Of a stretch of DNA of 64,000 nt, positions 17,081 through 27,970 are shown piece by piece. Position numbers and translations under genes: made by a program. Under the pieces are notes generated by a model. The model was not told where the DNA came from, searched no databases, and saw only the letters and a list, made by a program, of their open reading frames with translations. Origin of the DNA: Antedon mediterranea (Eukaryota; Echinodermata; Crinoidea; Comatulida; Antedonidae); assembly GCF_964355755.1 (NCBI RefSeq), contig NC_092679.1:24614432-24678431 (forward strand), given 5' to 3'. Positions within the stretch are counted from its first letter, which is position 1. The number at the start of each line of letters is the position of its first letter.

Positions 17081-20000
17081 ATGGAGCGATTATACTCGAA
17101 CACGCTCCTACGCGTCATTGTGATGTTATCTGTCTATAATTATATTCGTAAGTTGATCTATCAGATTTATATTTATTGTTTTGTTTATAATTTATATTTT
17201 ATTTGAAGGTTTTAATGGCGAATTCAAATGTTGATATAAAGTTTGCAGTACACAATGTATATTAGTTCTGAAATATGCTTTGATCGTCCTCAGGAGTGAG
17301 GAGGGGAGGAGAAGGGAGTTAAGCGTGGTTCCCACTAGCAACGCAACGCAAGGACGTAACGCAACGCAAGTGAATTGACCAATCACAAGCGATGGCTTAT
17401 TCGCTTGTGATTGCTAACTGTCTATAACTTCGCTTGTCATTGGTTAAAACGTTTGCGTTGCGTTTACGTCCTTGCGTTACGTTCTAGTGGGAACCAAGCT
17501 TTAAGGACGATCAAAGCATATTGATCGAAACGTCGAAAACTGAACAGTTCTTTCCAGAACTAATATACCTTAATTGTTTATAATTACTATAATAATGTAA
17601 AATTAGAGCGTACAGATTTTCCTACAAAGAAAAAATGATGATAATGATAGTGTATGTCGTATTTTGGTCGATGTTGTGCTGTAAACTGCTCATAATTGTC
17701 TCATTGATTTTTACTATACTAATATGTTATATATGTGTGTAGGTACATTTGTGTTTAACCCCAAGGCGTAACTGATAATACTATAGGCCTATACTAATGT
17801 TTAAATTGTCATTATAGCGTTATTCATGTTCCTGATAACAAATGTATTAATTTGGTATTTAAAATAATTTGCTCACAAGATCGTGTCGACTGTTGTGACG
17901 TTATGTTTGGATCTTCTTGCTATACTTTCACCTGTATTGTTATTGGTCATCCTGTTGATGATTATAAATCATGGACAGAGGTGGAACAAATGTGTAATAA
18001 TAACGGAGGTAATCTAGTGAGTTTCAACACACAAGATGAACTCGAATCTGTAAAGGTGGAAGCGGAGAAATTGACCACACCATGTACAAATAACTTTTTC
18101 ATAGGCTTAAAACGTGACGCGGATTTACCAAGAACAAGCGCTGCTAGTTGGAAATGGTCCTCGGGTGAAAGTGGAACTCCAATTGGAACTGTCCTTAATT
18201 GGGCCGATGGAGGAGAACCGAATATAGGTGACGCACAAAATGCAGGGGTATATGTAACATTTGATGGAGAAAGCAGCAAAATATTTGACTTAAAGAAAGA
18301 AGAGAAAGAATCTGCTGTTCTTGGATATATCTGTGAGAAATCTGGTGAGTTTAAAAATATAAATAGCTACGATCGCATTTATTTCTTGACCCCACCACTT
18401 TAGATAGTACTTAACTTCTTTTGACACCTTATTATATAAATTACCGTTCATACTCATTAACTATGGTGGGGAACGGCAACCCTACACATGCCTCTGCTCT
18501 CATTTTTTGTAATCGATGAGTTCCTCTTTAATCATTAAAGAAAACTGGGTAATTTACTTTCATTTTTACAGATCCGACAACTCTTGGAATGACAACAGAC
18601 GTAATTGAAACCCCGACACCTCTTGACCTCTTGACAACCGATGGAGAGAACAGTTATCAAGATGTAGAGATTGTAACGGTCACAGACGAAGTAGATGTTG
18701 TAGAGAGTGACGAATACACATCAATAGATGAATTTACGTCCTCACCTGAGGATGAATTTGAGACAAGTGCCGACTTTACTTGGCTACAGACCGAATCTGA
18801 AGTTGGATCTCGCTCAACAGCAGGTAGGGAATTTTAGACTTGCGCTGCGTGTCCACTATGTCGGCTGCTACCCCAATGACGTCAGTTTTATGATATGCCC
18901 ATGCGCAAGTCGACTGGCACGTACGTCGACTGCCAATGTTGAGAACTTGTTCAGTGGCATTTTGCCGTTCGGTCTCTCTGACATCAATACAAGTGCACGT
19001 ATGACGTCATAACACTGTAAAAGTTTACAAAATCATTGCGGAGAATAATAATAATAATAAATAACATTTATAAAGCGCAAGAGACAAAGGTTTCAAAGCG
19101 CTGTGTTTTCCAAGATCTGTGCAAGTAGTAGCGTGCGATTATGCTTCTCTGAAGAGATGAGTTTTGAGTTTAGTTTTAAATGTGATAACAGATTTTGATG
19201 ATTTTCTGACAATGTAGAAAAGTGATTTTCAGTTAAATGTAAATGTCCACTTAATCTAAAAGTTGTATCTGTCGATGGGAACAGTCGACTACGACCCATG
19301 TATAGACGTGACCGCCGTGTGGACGTTCACTCAATCTAAAAGTCCCTAATATTTATTTACAGAAACTACGATGACTTCAGAAACCTCTGAAAACCCAAAT
19401 TATTTCTCAGTAGAAAATACTGATAGTGTGTCAGCAATTACCACTACTGATAGGCATACTACTAGTAGCATTACTACTACAACTACTACTACTGTTACCA
19501 CTACTAAAAACGTAAGTGAATAATGTTGGTAAAGATGTATCTTGTCTTGATACGAAAGTACAGCTTTGTTTGTCGTTAAAACTAAAGATGACAAATAATT
19601 CATGTCAACAATCATGACAAAAATGATATAATGACATAAACAAATATGTTTTGCCATAATAATAATAATTTGTTCTTATTGTACAGAACAACGACCTAGA
19701 AGTTCACATACAGGATTTAAATTCACAGGAACAGACGCTTGTTGTAGAATTTTCAAACAACGATGATCAAACAACATCGATAGAAATTTCATCTGATGTG
19801 TCAGGTAAGTTGTAAACATAATATCTTAATTTTGAAATTGATGTTATAGATGGATTCCTCCAGATAAAAAGAAATACGGAAATTTTTCGACATCATGCTG
19901 TCTAGTAAAGTTGTTGACCGTATAGTAATTTCCTCTTTGTCGCGTGCAGTCTGGTTTAAGATGTTGATCATGAACAACCCTTTATTACCTTTTGAAATTT

Positions 20001-23000
20001 CAATGTTATAAAAATGATCGATTTCAAGGGTAGATTTTAATATACTTTATGATAATCATAAATAACGTTTATTGCTGTCTCATAAACTTCTAGGCCTATA
20101 AGAACACACACAAAAAAACTTTTTTCAGTAAAAAAATGTCGTTACTGCAGTAACTACAGTAGATTCCTAAGGAAGAATCTGGTGGAGAATCGGATGTGGG
20201 ATATCAATCTATGGTAGAATTTGTTTAGACAAGTTGATTTTTTCTTGCTAGTTGGAAGCATTATTGCTTTCAGTGGTGTTAGTGGACAGTCTATATCAAC
20301 CACATTGATCATACCGGAATCAACGCAGCTAACCAGTATTTTACGGATTAAAACCAACATAACTACAAACTACAGCGGTAATTATTTCTTATTGTCACGT
20401 TATTTCTTGTTGTCACAACAGAAATCTTACTGTAGGCTCTACACCTGGCATAGATTATAATAAAAAAACTTCAAAAATTCAATTCATGATATTTTGTTGA
20501 GTGTTTTATACTTTAAAAGAGGTGTATGCCAAATTGGTACATAACTTTGCTATTATTTTTATATAACACAGATATTGTCATCTATTCGGTGTACTCGAAG
20601 ACGGAAGAAGAAAGTGGATCAGTGGTTAATATTATAGAGTAAGATTGCGATTTGTAGCGCTGCTCAAAGAAATATGATTTATAAGGTCATAGGTCATACT
20701 AAATAGTAGTGTTTCTTCCGTAGAAAATAATCGTTTGATAACGATTATATGATTGATTAGAATACGACACTCCAAATGATGATGATTTTTTTTTTTTTTT
20801 GTTAAATGTATATTAACTATAACATTAAACTTTTACAGGGGCGGTAACGCTACTCTTTACAGTGGAATATACAGTTACACTGTTTATGACGGTGTTGGCT
20901 ACTCTTCAGTTTCAACTAATGTCACACACACATTTAAGCATTCGGGTGAGGTTAGTATTCATGCATATTTATATATACATTATTATTAGCATCATCCACA
21001 CTTGTTGCATTCATTCCTATTCAGATCAGTTGCGTTACGTGATTGTGTTGCGTCTCTCTACCAGCGTGATTAAAACACACTCTAAATGAGTTAATATTAC
21101 CAACATTGAAGTTACTTAGGAAAACAAACTTGTTAAAACTCATGGAACAATAAGCAAACGTTGTTAAACCTTATACAAAGAGCTCTACTGTTTCATAACA
21201 CGTTTTTAAATTACATTTAAATTTCAGTACTTGTTAAATTTGGAGTTGAATGAAACTGAAGATGCGCAGCTAATTTGCACCTTTTGGGACGACATTCACA
21301 GGTTTGTAGTTTTACAAGATTAATATTCAAATACTCAAATTAATTTGTATTTAGTAGTTATACCGTATTACCTGAAAAATGTATAATTTTAATTTGATGT
21401 GAAATAAATATCAGTAAAAACCGTCTAGTCTAAAGCTCTGTGACAAAAATATATGGACATGATGATGTCATATCACTACTACAATCGTTAAGCATATCAA
21501 ATTATATGGACATGATGATGTCATATCACTACTACAATCGTTAAGCATATCAAAGAGCTTTTAAAGAAACAAAATGAAATGCTACTTTTTATTAATCTTT
21601 GCTCGTCGTTTCTAGGTCTTTCTCGACATACGGATGTGCCACTCACAATGACGCTGAAAATAATGTGACGTCATGCCTTTTTATTAATCTTTGCTCGTTG
21701 TTTCTAGGTCTTTCTCGACATACGGATGTGCCACTCACAATGACGCTGAAAATAATGTGACGTCATGCCAGTGCACTCATACTACCAATTTTGCGTTGCT
21801 TGTTCAAGTTACTGAAAACGAGGTTTGGAAGTTATTTTATATTTTATAGTCCTAAAACCATTATATTAATTGTGCTTTTTTATAATTAGATTGGTATTTT
21901 ATTATCATGCCTATGTTTCAGGTCTATTTCAAATAGGAAAACATACATATATTAACATTTTAAACACTACTACGATACTCCTGTTGAATTTGCATAAAAT
22001 GTTGTGAGACCTTCTAGTTCTGATTTATTGTTAATCATTGGTAAACTTTCAATACAGTATTTGATAAGCAAATTTAAATTTAGTAGCAACGGAACTTGAT
22101 ATTAACAATTGGATGTATTGTGTGCGTCAACCCCCTCCCCCAAATGAAATTCATACTGACATTAACAAAATAACGCACATCATTTGACGAATGATGACTT
22201 AATTTAATATCCCTGAATCAATTTTTCATAACTTTATTTTGTTAATATTCCGTCATTAATCATTTTTCAATGATAGCCTACATCAATAAAACTAATAAAC
22301 TTATATCATTGTGGTCGTCGGACAATAAGCATCATAAAAGAAATTAATTTAAAAACAAATCGTGGTGAGTCGTAATCATTATATAAGGCTAAATGCAACT
22401 GGTCACTCGCGGTTTCTTTCTGAGCAGTAATATAATACGCTTGGTCAGCGGTGCTCCGTTTTTTATTAGCGCCTAAATTTTCTCTGGTAGGCATAGCAGT
22501 ATAGATAATTATTTTTCATTGACTTAATAGGTCGAGGGTGTGCATGAAAACATCCTGAAGTACATCACACTGGTTGGTCTTTCAATTTCATTGGTTGCTT
22601 TGTTAATCACGTTGTTTGTGTACATTTTTCTCTGGTAATTTTGCCATACTTATTCTTTCTCCTGATTATTGGCGTTAGATTAGGAAGTTCACAGGGTACA
22701 TCTGGAAAGCAAATCTGCTTTCAACAAAACAAAATGATGTAGGCCTACCACATATTCTATATAAGGAGCAATAGAGAATTCCATCAAAAAATTATTTAGT
22801 CTATGATTTCTGTATCGTACAATACCGTACAACTGTTGCTACTTCGTGATGTGTCTGATTAAACTTGTATAGCTAGCTCTAAATCGCTGAACTTATCACC
22901 CCATTCTATACGTCAAACCAACACACGTCCAGTACCAATATTTTAGTCCGCTACAGGAAATATATCGATTATTTTTAGGTTGATAGAATATGTAACATTA

Positions 23001-26000
23001 ATAATGTCTTCTTTCTTTTATTAAAGGGAATTGTGGAACTGCCTTAGGAATAACATCCATAAGAACCTGGTTGCATGCATGGTTGTCTTTAATGCATTGT
23101 TTGTTTTTGGTGCCGATAAAACTGAACACGAGGTATAGTGTTACAAATGTTTCATAAACTTAGTGCCATTATCAGTTAATAATGTACCGTCTTAGAAAAT
23201 GTTCAATTAGTATCAAAACATACGTTTTATTATGGTATTGCAAATTAAAAAATTGTACTAGAAAAGTTCGAAATAAACATAATAGCATATCTCAACGTTT
23301 TTCTATATTATAAGATATTAAAGTAATTAGTGGACCCTGATGATATGTCAATATATCTTAATACTTTAATATCAAGTTCCGTTGCTACTAAATTTAAATT
23401 TGCTTATCAAATACTGTATTGAAAGTTTACCAATAATTAACAATAAATCATAACTAGACATTATTATTATAGAATAACATCACCGACGTCACTACTTAAT
23501 TAAAGCAATAACACTACTTTAAAATGAAACAAATCGATATCTATGGTAAAACTAACATTTATTCTGTTCGTACAAAAGTGTGATATTTAGTTAGAAAAAT
23601 GATAAAAGGTCTTTCTAAGGGACGTAGATATTTACCATTTTTAGGGTATGTTTATTGTAGCGACTTATGTCCCATTAAATGGTAATGATTTAGTTATTGG
23701 TACGGTAACTGCATAATAAAATAACAACATTGTCACTAATTTCAGGATAGTTGTCGTGTAATTGCTATACTGCTTCATTACTTCTTATTGTGTATGTTTA
23801 CATGGATGGCGGCTGAAGCAGTCTACATACTAGATAAAGTGGTTCGCAAGACAACAAGCAAATGGAATAGACTGAAATATTATCTGATTGTCTGCTATTC
23901 GATTCCCGCCATTATCGTAGCAGTAACGATTTCTTTCTCACCGGACAATTATGCTACAGATGGAATGTAAGCCTTTATTTGATTAAACAACAGTAATACA
24001 AAATAAATGATTTAATGGCTGCAAACGATTGTTTTGGTGTATAAGCTTAAAGTTTGTTGAACTTATTTCCCCGCCAGCACACAATCACCTGTAGGCTACA
24101 TTATAAATAGTTTATGTAATAGATATTTCTTTGTATGGAAAATTAATCAATCTTAATTTTTTATATGAAATGAATATGAAATGATAAAGTTAATTCCTGT
24201 AACAATAACGAATCGCTGTATATCGTTCAGAAAGTACAGTCACATTACGAACAATAGGTATTGTGACAATGATAATGTATGTACGTTTTTATTTAATTAT
24301 TATGAGTGATTATACAGTCGTAAATGATCTTGTTTATTTCTAGCTGTTGGCTGGACGTCAGCAGTGGGGCGATATTTGCATTTCTGGTTCCAATGTACAT
24401 TATCCTCATTGTAAGTTGAATAAGTTTATTTCAGTTTAATAATAATTAGCCTACCCCTGAATGTCTACGGACACGTTCTTCATAAAGATATTTTCTTCTC
24501 TTCAGTACAGTAAATGTCCTTACATGTATGTACTATTGGACGATTGTTAAATAGTACATACTATTGCACGCCATGTGATCCATACTCGTCCAATCAAATG
24601 GTAGGAAGTCATTTAGGTTTTACAGTATAATAAATGTTATTACATGTATCCTATGAGCAAAATTGATTAACATGTGCGTGCTACGTGTTATAAAAAATTT
24701 TTACTATTAGTTTTCTTTTTTAATAATTTTAATAATGAAAGAACAATGTTTTAAATTTGTTTATGAATTTATTGGCAGTTTAATGTTATGGTGACATTAA
24801 AAGCTGTAAAAGTAATTTACGAAAGAAGTAAAGGAAGAGTGGCCAGTCATCCATTGGAATCAACATCAATGTCAAAACCAGTGAAGCAATCCACGGCAAC
24901 AAAAACAGTCAAAGAAGCACACAAAGTAGAAAACCAGCAGATGAAGTAAGATAGAGTAGTCTACTGGTTATTAAGTAAGATAGAGTAGTCTACTGGTTAT
25001 TAAGTAAGATAGAGTAGTCTACTGGTTATTAAGTAAGATAGAGTAGTCTACTGGTTATTAAGTAAGATAGAGTAGTCTACTGGTTATTAAGTAAGATAGA
25101 GTAGTCTACTGGTTATGAAGTAAGATAGAGTAGTCTACTGGTTATTAAGTAAGATAGAGTAGTCTACTGGTTATTAAGTAAGATAGAGTAGTCTACTGGT
25201 TATTAAGTAAGATAGAGTAGTCTACTGGTTATTAAGTAAGATAGAGTAGTCTACTGGTTATTAAGTAAGATAGAGTAGTCTACTGGTTATTAAGTAAGAT
25301 AGAGTAGTCTACTGGTTATTAAGTAAGATAGAGTAGTCTACTGGTTATTAAGTAAGATAGAGTAGTCTACTGGTTATTAAGTAAGATAGAGTAGTCTACT
25401 GGTTATTAAGTAAGATAGAGTAGTCTACTGGTTATTAAGTAAGATAGAGTAGTCTACTGGTTATGAAGTAAGATAGAGTAGTCTACTGGTTATTAAGTAA
25501 GATAGAGTAGTCTACTGGTTATTAAGTAAGATAGAGTAGTCTACTGGTTATTAAGTAAGATAGAGTAGTCTACTGGTCATTAAGTAAGATAGAGTAGTCT
25601 ACTGGTTATTAAGTAAGATAGAGTAGTCTACTGGTTATTAAGTAAGATATAGTAGTCTACTGGTTATTAAGTAAGATAGAGTAGTCTACTGGTTATTAAG
25701 TAAGATAGAGTAGTTTACTGGTTATTAAGTAAGATAGAGTAGTCTACTGGTTATTAAGTAAGATAGAGTAGTCTACTGGTTATTAAGTAAGATAGAGTAG
25801 TCTACTGGTTATTAAGTAAGATAGAGTAGTCTACTGGTTATTAAGTAAGATAGAGTAGTCTACTGGTTATTAATGTGCTAGAGTAGTCTACTGGTTATGA
25901 AGTAAGATAGAGTAGTCTACTGGTTATTAAGTAAGATAGAGTTGTCTACTGGTTATTAAGTAAGATAGAGTAGTCTACTGGTTATTAAGTAAGATAGAGT

Positions 26001-26829
26001 AGTCTACTGGTTATTAAGTAAGATAGAGTAGTCTACTGGTTATTAATGTGCTTGGATGCCTTCCAAACATATTGTTTAATCCTGACCTAGTGTTAGGGTT
26101 GTAACTCTTTCTACTCCACTCCCTACTGTAAGAATTGAAATAATATGGTCCTGAGGTATTACTGCGATCACCTCGGAATGGTACTGTTGTTAAGTTATTA
26201 TAGTCGATTTCGTTGTTCATTTAGGCCTACTACTACAGTAACTGTATAAGTGTTATCGTGTAATTACTGTATAGTGTATTATTATGTTCGATCACCTCGG
26301 AATGTACGGTTAAGTTATTTACAGTCGATTTCATTGTTCATAGCAATGACTACTAGTACTACGGTATTAGTTTTAGCTATGTAATTTCTGTTTATTTTTA
26401 TAGGAGGACATTGCGGGGAATGCTAGTTCTGATTCCTATATTTGGCCTTACTTGGTTGTTTGCTATATTTGCATTCGATTCTGAACACGTGTTGTTTCAG
26501 TACCTGTTCGCCATCAGCAACTCATTTCAAGGGGTTTATATCTTCATCATTTATTGTCTGCAGGACAAGAAGGTAAACTAAATGTATTTTTAAATGTGGA
26601 ATTGAAAAACTTGTATTGTCATGCTTTATTATGTCCTGTAGTTTATATAGGCCTATTTGTTAATTTTACTAATACACTGTTCGAATATTGTAAGAACTGA
26701 AACTGATGTGTCTATTATCATAATTGATGGCTTTTACAGATAATAGAAGCTTGGAATCGCAAACTTGGACGTCGGAAGCGCCTCAATGATATGAATTCAG
26801 TCGAAAAAACGAATAGCACTAACATGTGA
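17081..26829 (+). CDS. Adhesion G protein-coupled receptor with N-terminal C-type lectin domain
   Basis: Seventeen exons, phase-consistent, 2469 nt, 822 residues: 17081-17147, 17880-18344, 18572-18823, 19363-19511, 19687-19804, 20252-20377, 20572-20638, 20839-20950, 21228-21301, 21708-21822, 22531-22634, 23027-23132, 23746-23966, 24344-24410, 24779-24945, 26404-26572, 26740-26829. Signal peptide MERLYSNTLLRVIVMLSVYN; C-type lectin domain (about 23-177: W.EVEQMCNNNGGNLVSF, FFIGLKRD, WKWSSGE, WADGGEPN, ICEKS); acidic Thr/Ser-rich stalk (178-311); GAIN-like region; GPS (CTFWDD...GC...CQCTHTTNFALLV). Seven helices carry adhesion-family marks: ELWNCLRNNIHKNL, FTWMAAEAVYIL, CWLDVSSG, GMLVLIPIFGLTWLF, SNSFQGVYIFIIYCLQ. 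The GPS cleavage site reads H-T/T rather than H-L/T. TNFALLV is the likely tethered agonist. Ligand unknown. The signal-peptide exon is the least certain part; an alternative acceptor at 17817 keeps the lectin frame open further upstream. Confidence 0.85.
17232..17570. mobile_element. Foldback element family C, interrupted by a family-B MITE
   Basis: Left arm (17232-17297: GATATAAAGTTTGCAGTACA, TATGCTTTGATCGTCCT) and right arm (17505-17570: AAGGACGATCAAAGCATA, AGAACTAATATACC) are inverted copies. Between them sits the family-B MITE at 17320-17502, so B inserted into C. It lies in receptor intron 1. Confidence 0.7.
17320..17502. mobile_element. Foldback MITE family B, copy 4
   Basis: Termini TAAGCGTGGTTCCCACTAG and CTAGTGGGAACCAAGCTTTA. 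Inner arms are ACGCAACGCAAGGACGTAAC and its inverse. It is nested in the family-C element. Confidence 0.82.
19035..19330. repeat. Probable dispersed repeat fragment in receptor intron 3
   Basis: Begins with an ATA microsatellite, then AACATTTATAAAGCGCAAG and CAAAGCGCTGTG, a motif pair I associate with common interspersed repeats of marine invertebrates. Family not identified. The adjacent upstream part (18835-19015) is unusually rich in GACGTCA and CG. Confidence 0.3.
21430..21557. mobile_element. Foldback MITE family A, copy 4 (damaged, internally duplicated)
   Basis: Starts TAAAGCTCTGTGACAAAAAT. A unit with TATATGGACATGATGATGTC and CACTACTACAATCGTTAAGC is present twice in tandem. The right terminus is lost. 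It lies in a receptor intron. Confidence 0.6.
21585..21776. repeat. 92-bp tandem duplication spanning the acceptor and 5' part of the GPS exon
   Basis: Two nearly identical 92-bp copies each contain 31 bp of intron ending TTTCTAG and 61 bp of exon. Acceptors are at 21615 and 21707. Use of the second gives the intact GPS exon. Use of the first shifts frame and stops at 21758-21760. Confidence 0.92.
22013..22103 (+). repeat. Intronic inverted repeat, left arm
   Basis: About 90 bp, nearly perfectly complementary to 23368-23459. Key stretch: CAATACAGTATTTGATAAGC and TAGTAGCAACGGAACTTGAT. The pair encloses the exons for membrane helices 1 and 2. Confidence 0.9.
23368..23459 (-). repeat. Intronic inverted repeat, right arm
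   Basis: Reverse complement of 22013-22103 with only a few mismatches (AATATCAAGTTCCGTTGCTA ... TACTGTATTGAAAGTTTACC). About 1.26 kb separates the arms. Confidence 0.9.
24946..26045. repeat. 29-bp minisatellite, about 38 copies, each carrying a 5' splice site
   Basis: The unit GTAAGATAGAGTAGTCTACT plus GGTTATTAA starts exactly at the donor of receptor exon 15. Every copy repeats the GTAAGA donor preceded by AA, as at the exon end. Copies are almost identical; rare changes include TTATGAA and one TATAGTAG. Confidence 0.95.
26166..26395. repeat. About 124-bp diverged tandem duplication in receptor intron 15
   Basis: GATCACCTCGGAATG, TTAAGTTATT and AGTCGATTT are found from 26166 and again from 26290, with small indels. 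The second copy runs into the polypyrimidine tract of the next exon. Confidence 0.7.
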
Positions 26830-27583
26830 ACACATCGCTGAATATAACACTAACATGTGAACACATCGCTGAATATAACACTAACATGTGAACACATCGC
26901 TGAATATAACACTAACATGTGAACACATCGCTGAATATAGCACTAACATGTGAACACATCGCTGAATATAACACTAACATGTGAACACATCGCTGAATAT
27001 AACACTAACATGTGAACACATCGCTGAATATAGCACTGACATGTGAACACATCGCTGCAGAATATAGCACTGACATGTGAACACATCGCTGAATATAGCA
27101 CTAACATGTGAACACATCGCTGCATATAGCACTGACATGTGAACACATCGCTTAATATAGAACTGACATGTGAACACATCGCTGCTGAATATACGCTGCT
27201 GAATAATATAGCACTGACATGTGAACACATCGCTAAATATAACACTAACATGTGAACACATCGCTGAATATAACACTAACATGTGAACACATCGCTGAAT
27301 ATAGCACTGACATGTGAACACATCGCTGCAGAATATAGCACTGACATGTGAACACATCGCTGAATATAGCACTAACATGTGAACACATCGCTGCTGAATA
27401 TACGCTGCTGAATATAGCACTGACATGTGAACACATCGCTAAATATAGCACTAACATGTGAACACATCGCTGAATATCGCACGGACATGTGAACACATCG
27501 CTGAATAAGCACTGACATGTGAACACATCGCTGAATATAGCACTAACATGTGAACACATCGCTGAATATAGCACTAACATGTG
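26812..27583. repeat. 31-bp minisatellite, about 24 copies, beginning over the receptor stop codon
   Basis: The unit is AGCACTAACATGTGAACACA followed by TCGCTGAATAT, with CTGACATG and inserted CTGCTGAATATACG variants. The first copy includes the last codons and TGA (26827-26829), so the array is the 3' UTR. Minus-strand open frames (VFTCQCY motifs) across it are by-products. Confidence 0.95.
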
Positions 27584-27970
27584 CCCCAAGTCTGTATTTA
27601 TTTCGGGGCTTTTCGATGTTTACACGCTCAAGTAGTACACGTATGAAACCATATGTGCCAAAATATTTATCTTTTAACTAATATTAAGTCAAAAACTCTG
27701 TCTGGAACCCAGACTACTTAAGTATGAATGGTGAATAACACATTTATTAAGAGTTTTTTATGGTAACAAAAATCACAACATAAGACCAAAGTAAATTGCT
27801 TTCCTCCTAAGACAATGGAGTGTTGTTTTATTCAGCAAAACAAAGCATCCTGTAATTAGCCATTTAACTGTTAGATGTTTGTAAATAAAAATACAGTAAA
27901 TGTTCTGTTAATTCTGATAATATAACTAGTGAATGTATGCACCTTTAAATACAATTTGCCGTAAACAAAA
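27584..27970. other. Intergenic gap between convergent receptor and ALG12 genes
   Basis: About 390 bp of AT-rich sequence expected to hold both polyadenylation sites. TTTATT, a minus-strand AATAAA for ALG12, occurs near 27827. Nothing else is seen. Confidence 0.5.

Noticed and set aside
18728-19012. 94-codon open frame overlapping the receptor stalk exon
   Set aside because: Alternative frame of the stalk exon continuing into intron; no family match.
24946-26045. CRISPR array
   Set aside because: Repeats are directly adjacent without unique spacers, in an animal intron. The same holds for the 25-, 31-, 39- and 53-bp arrays.
26943-27589. Minus-strand cysteine-rich open frames (VFTCQCY repeats)
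   Set aside because: Antisense of the 31-bp array in the receptor 3' UTR; in-phase drift of the repeat explains them.
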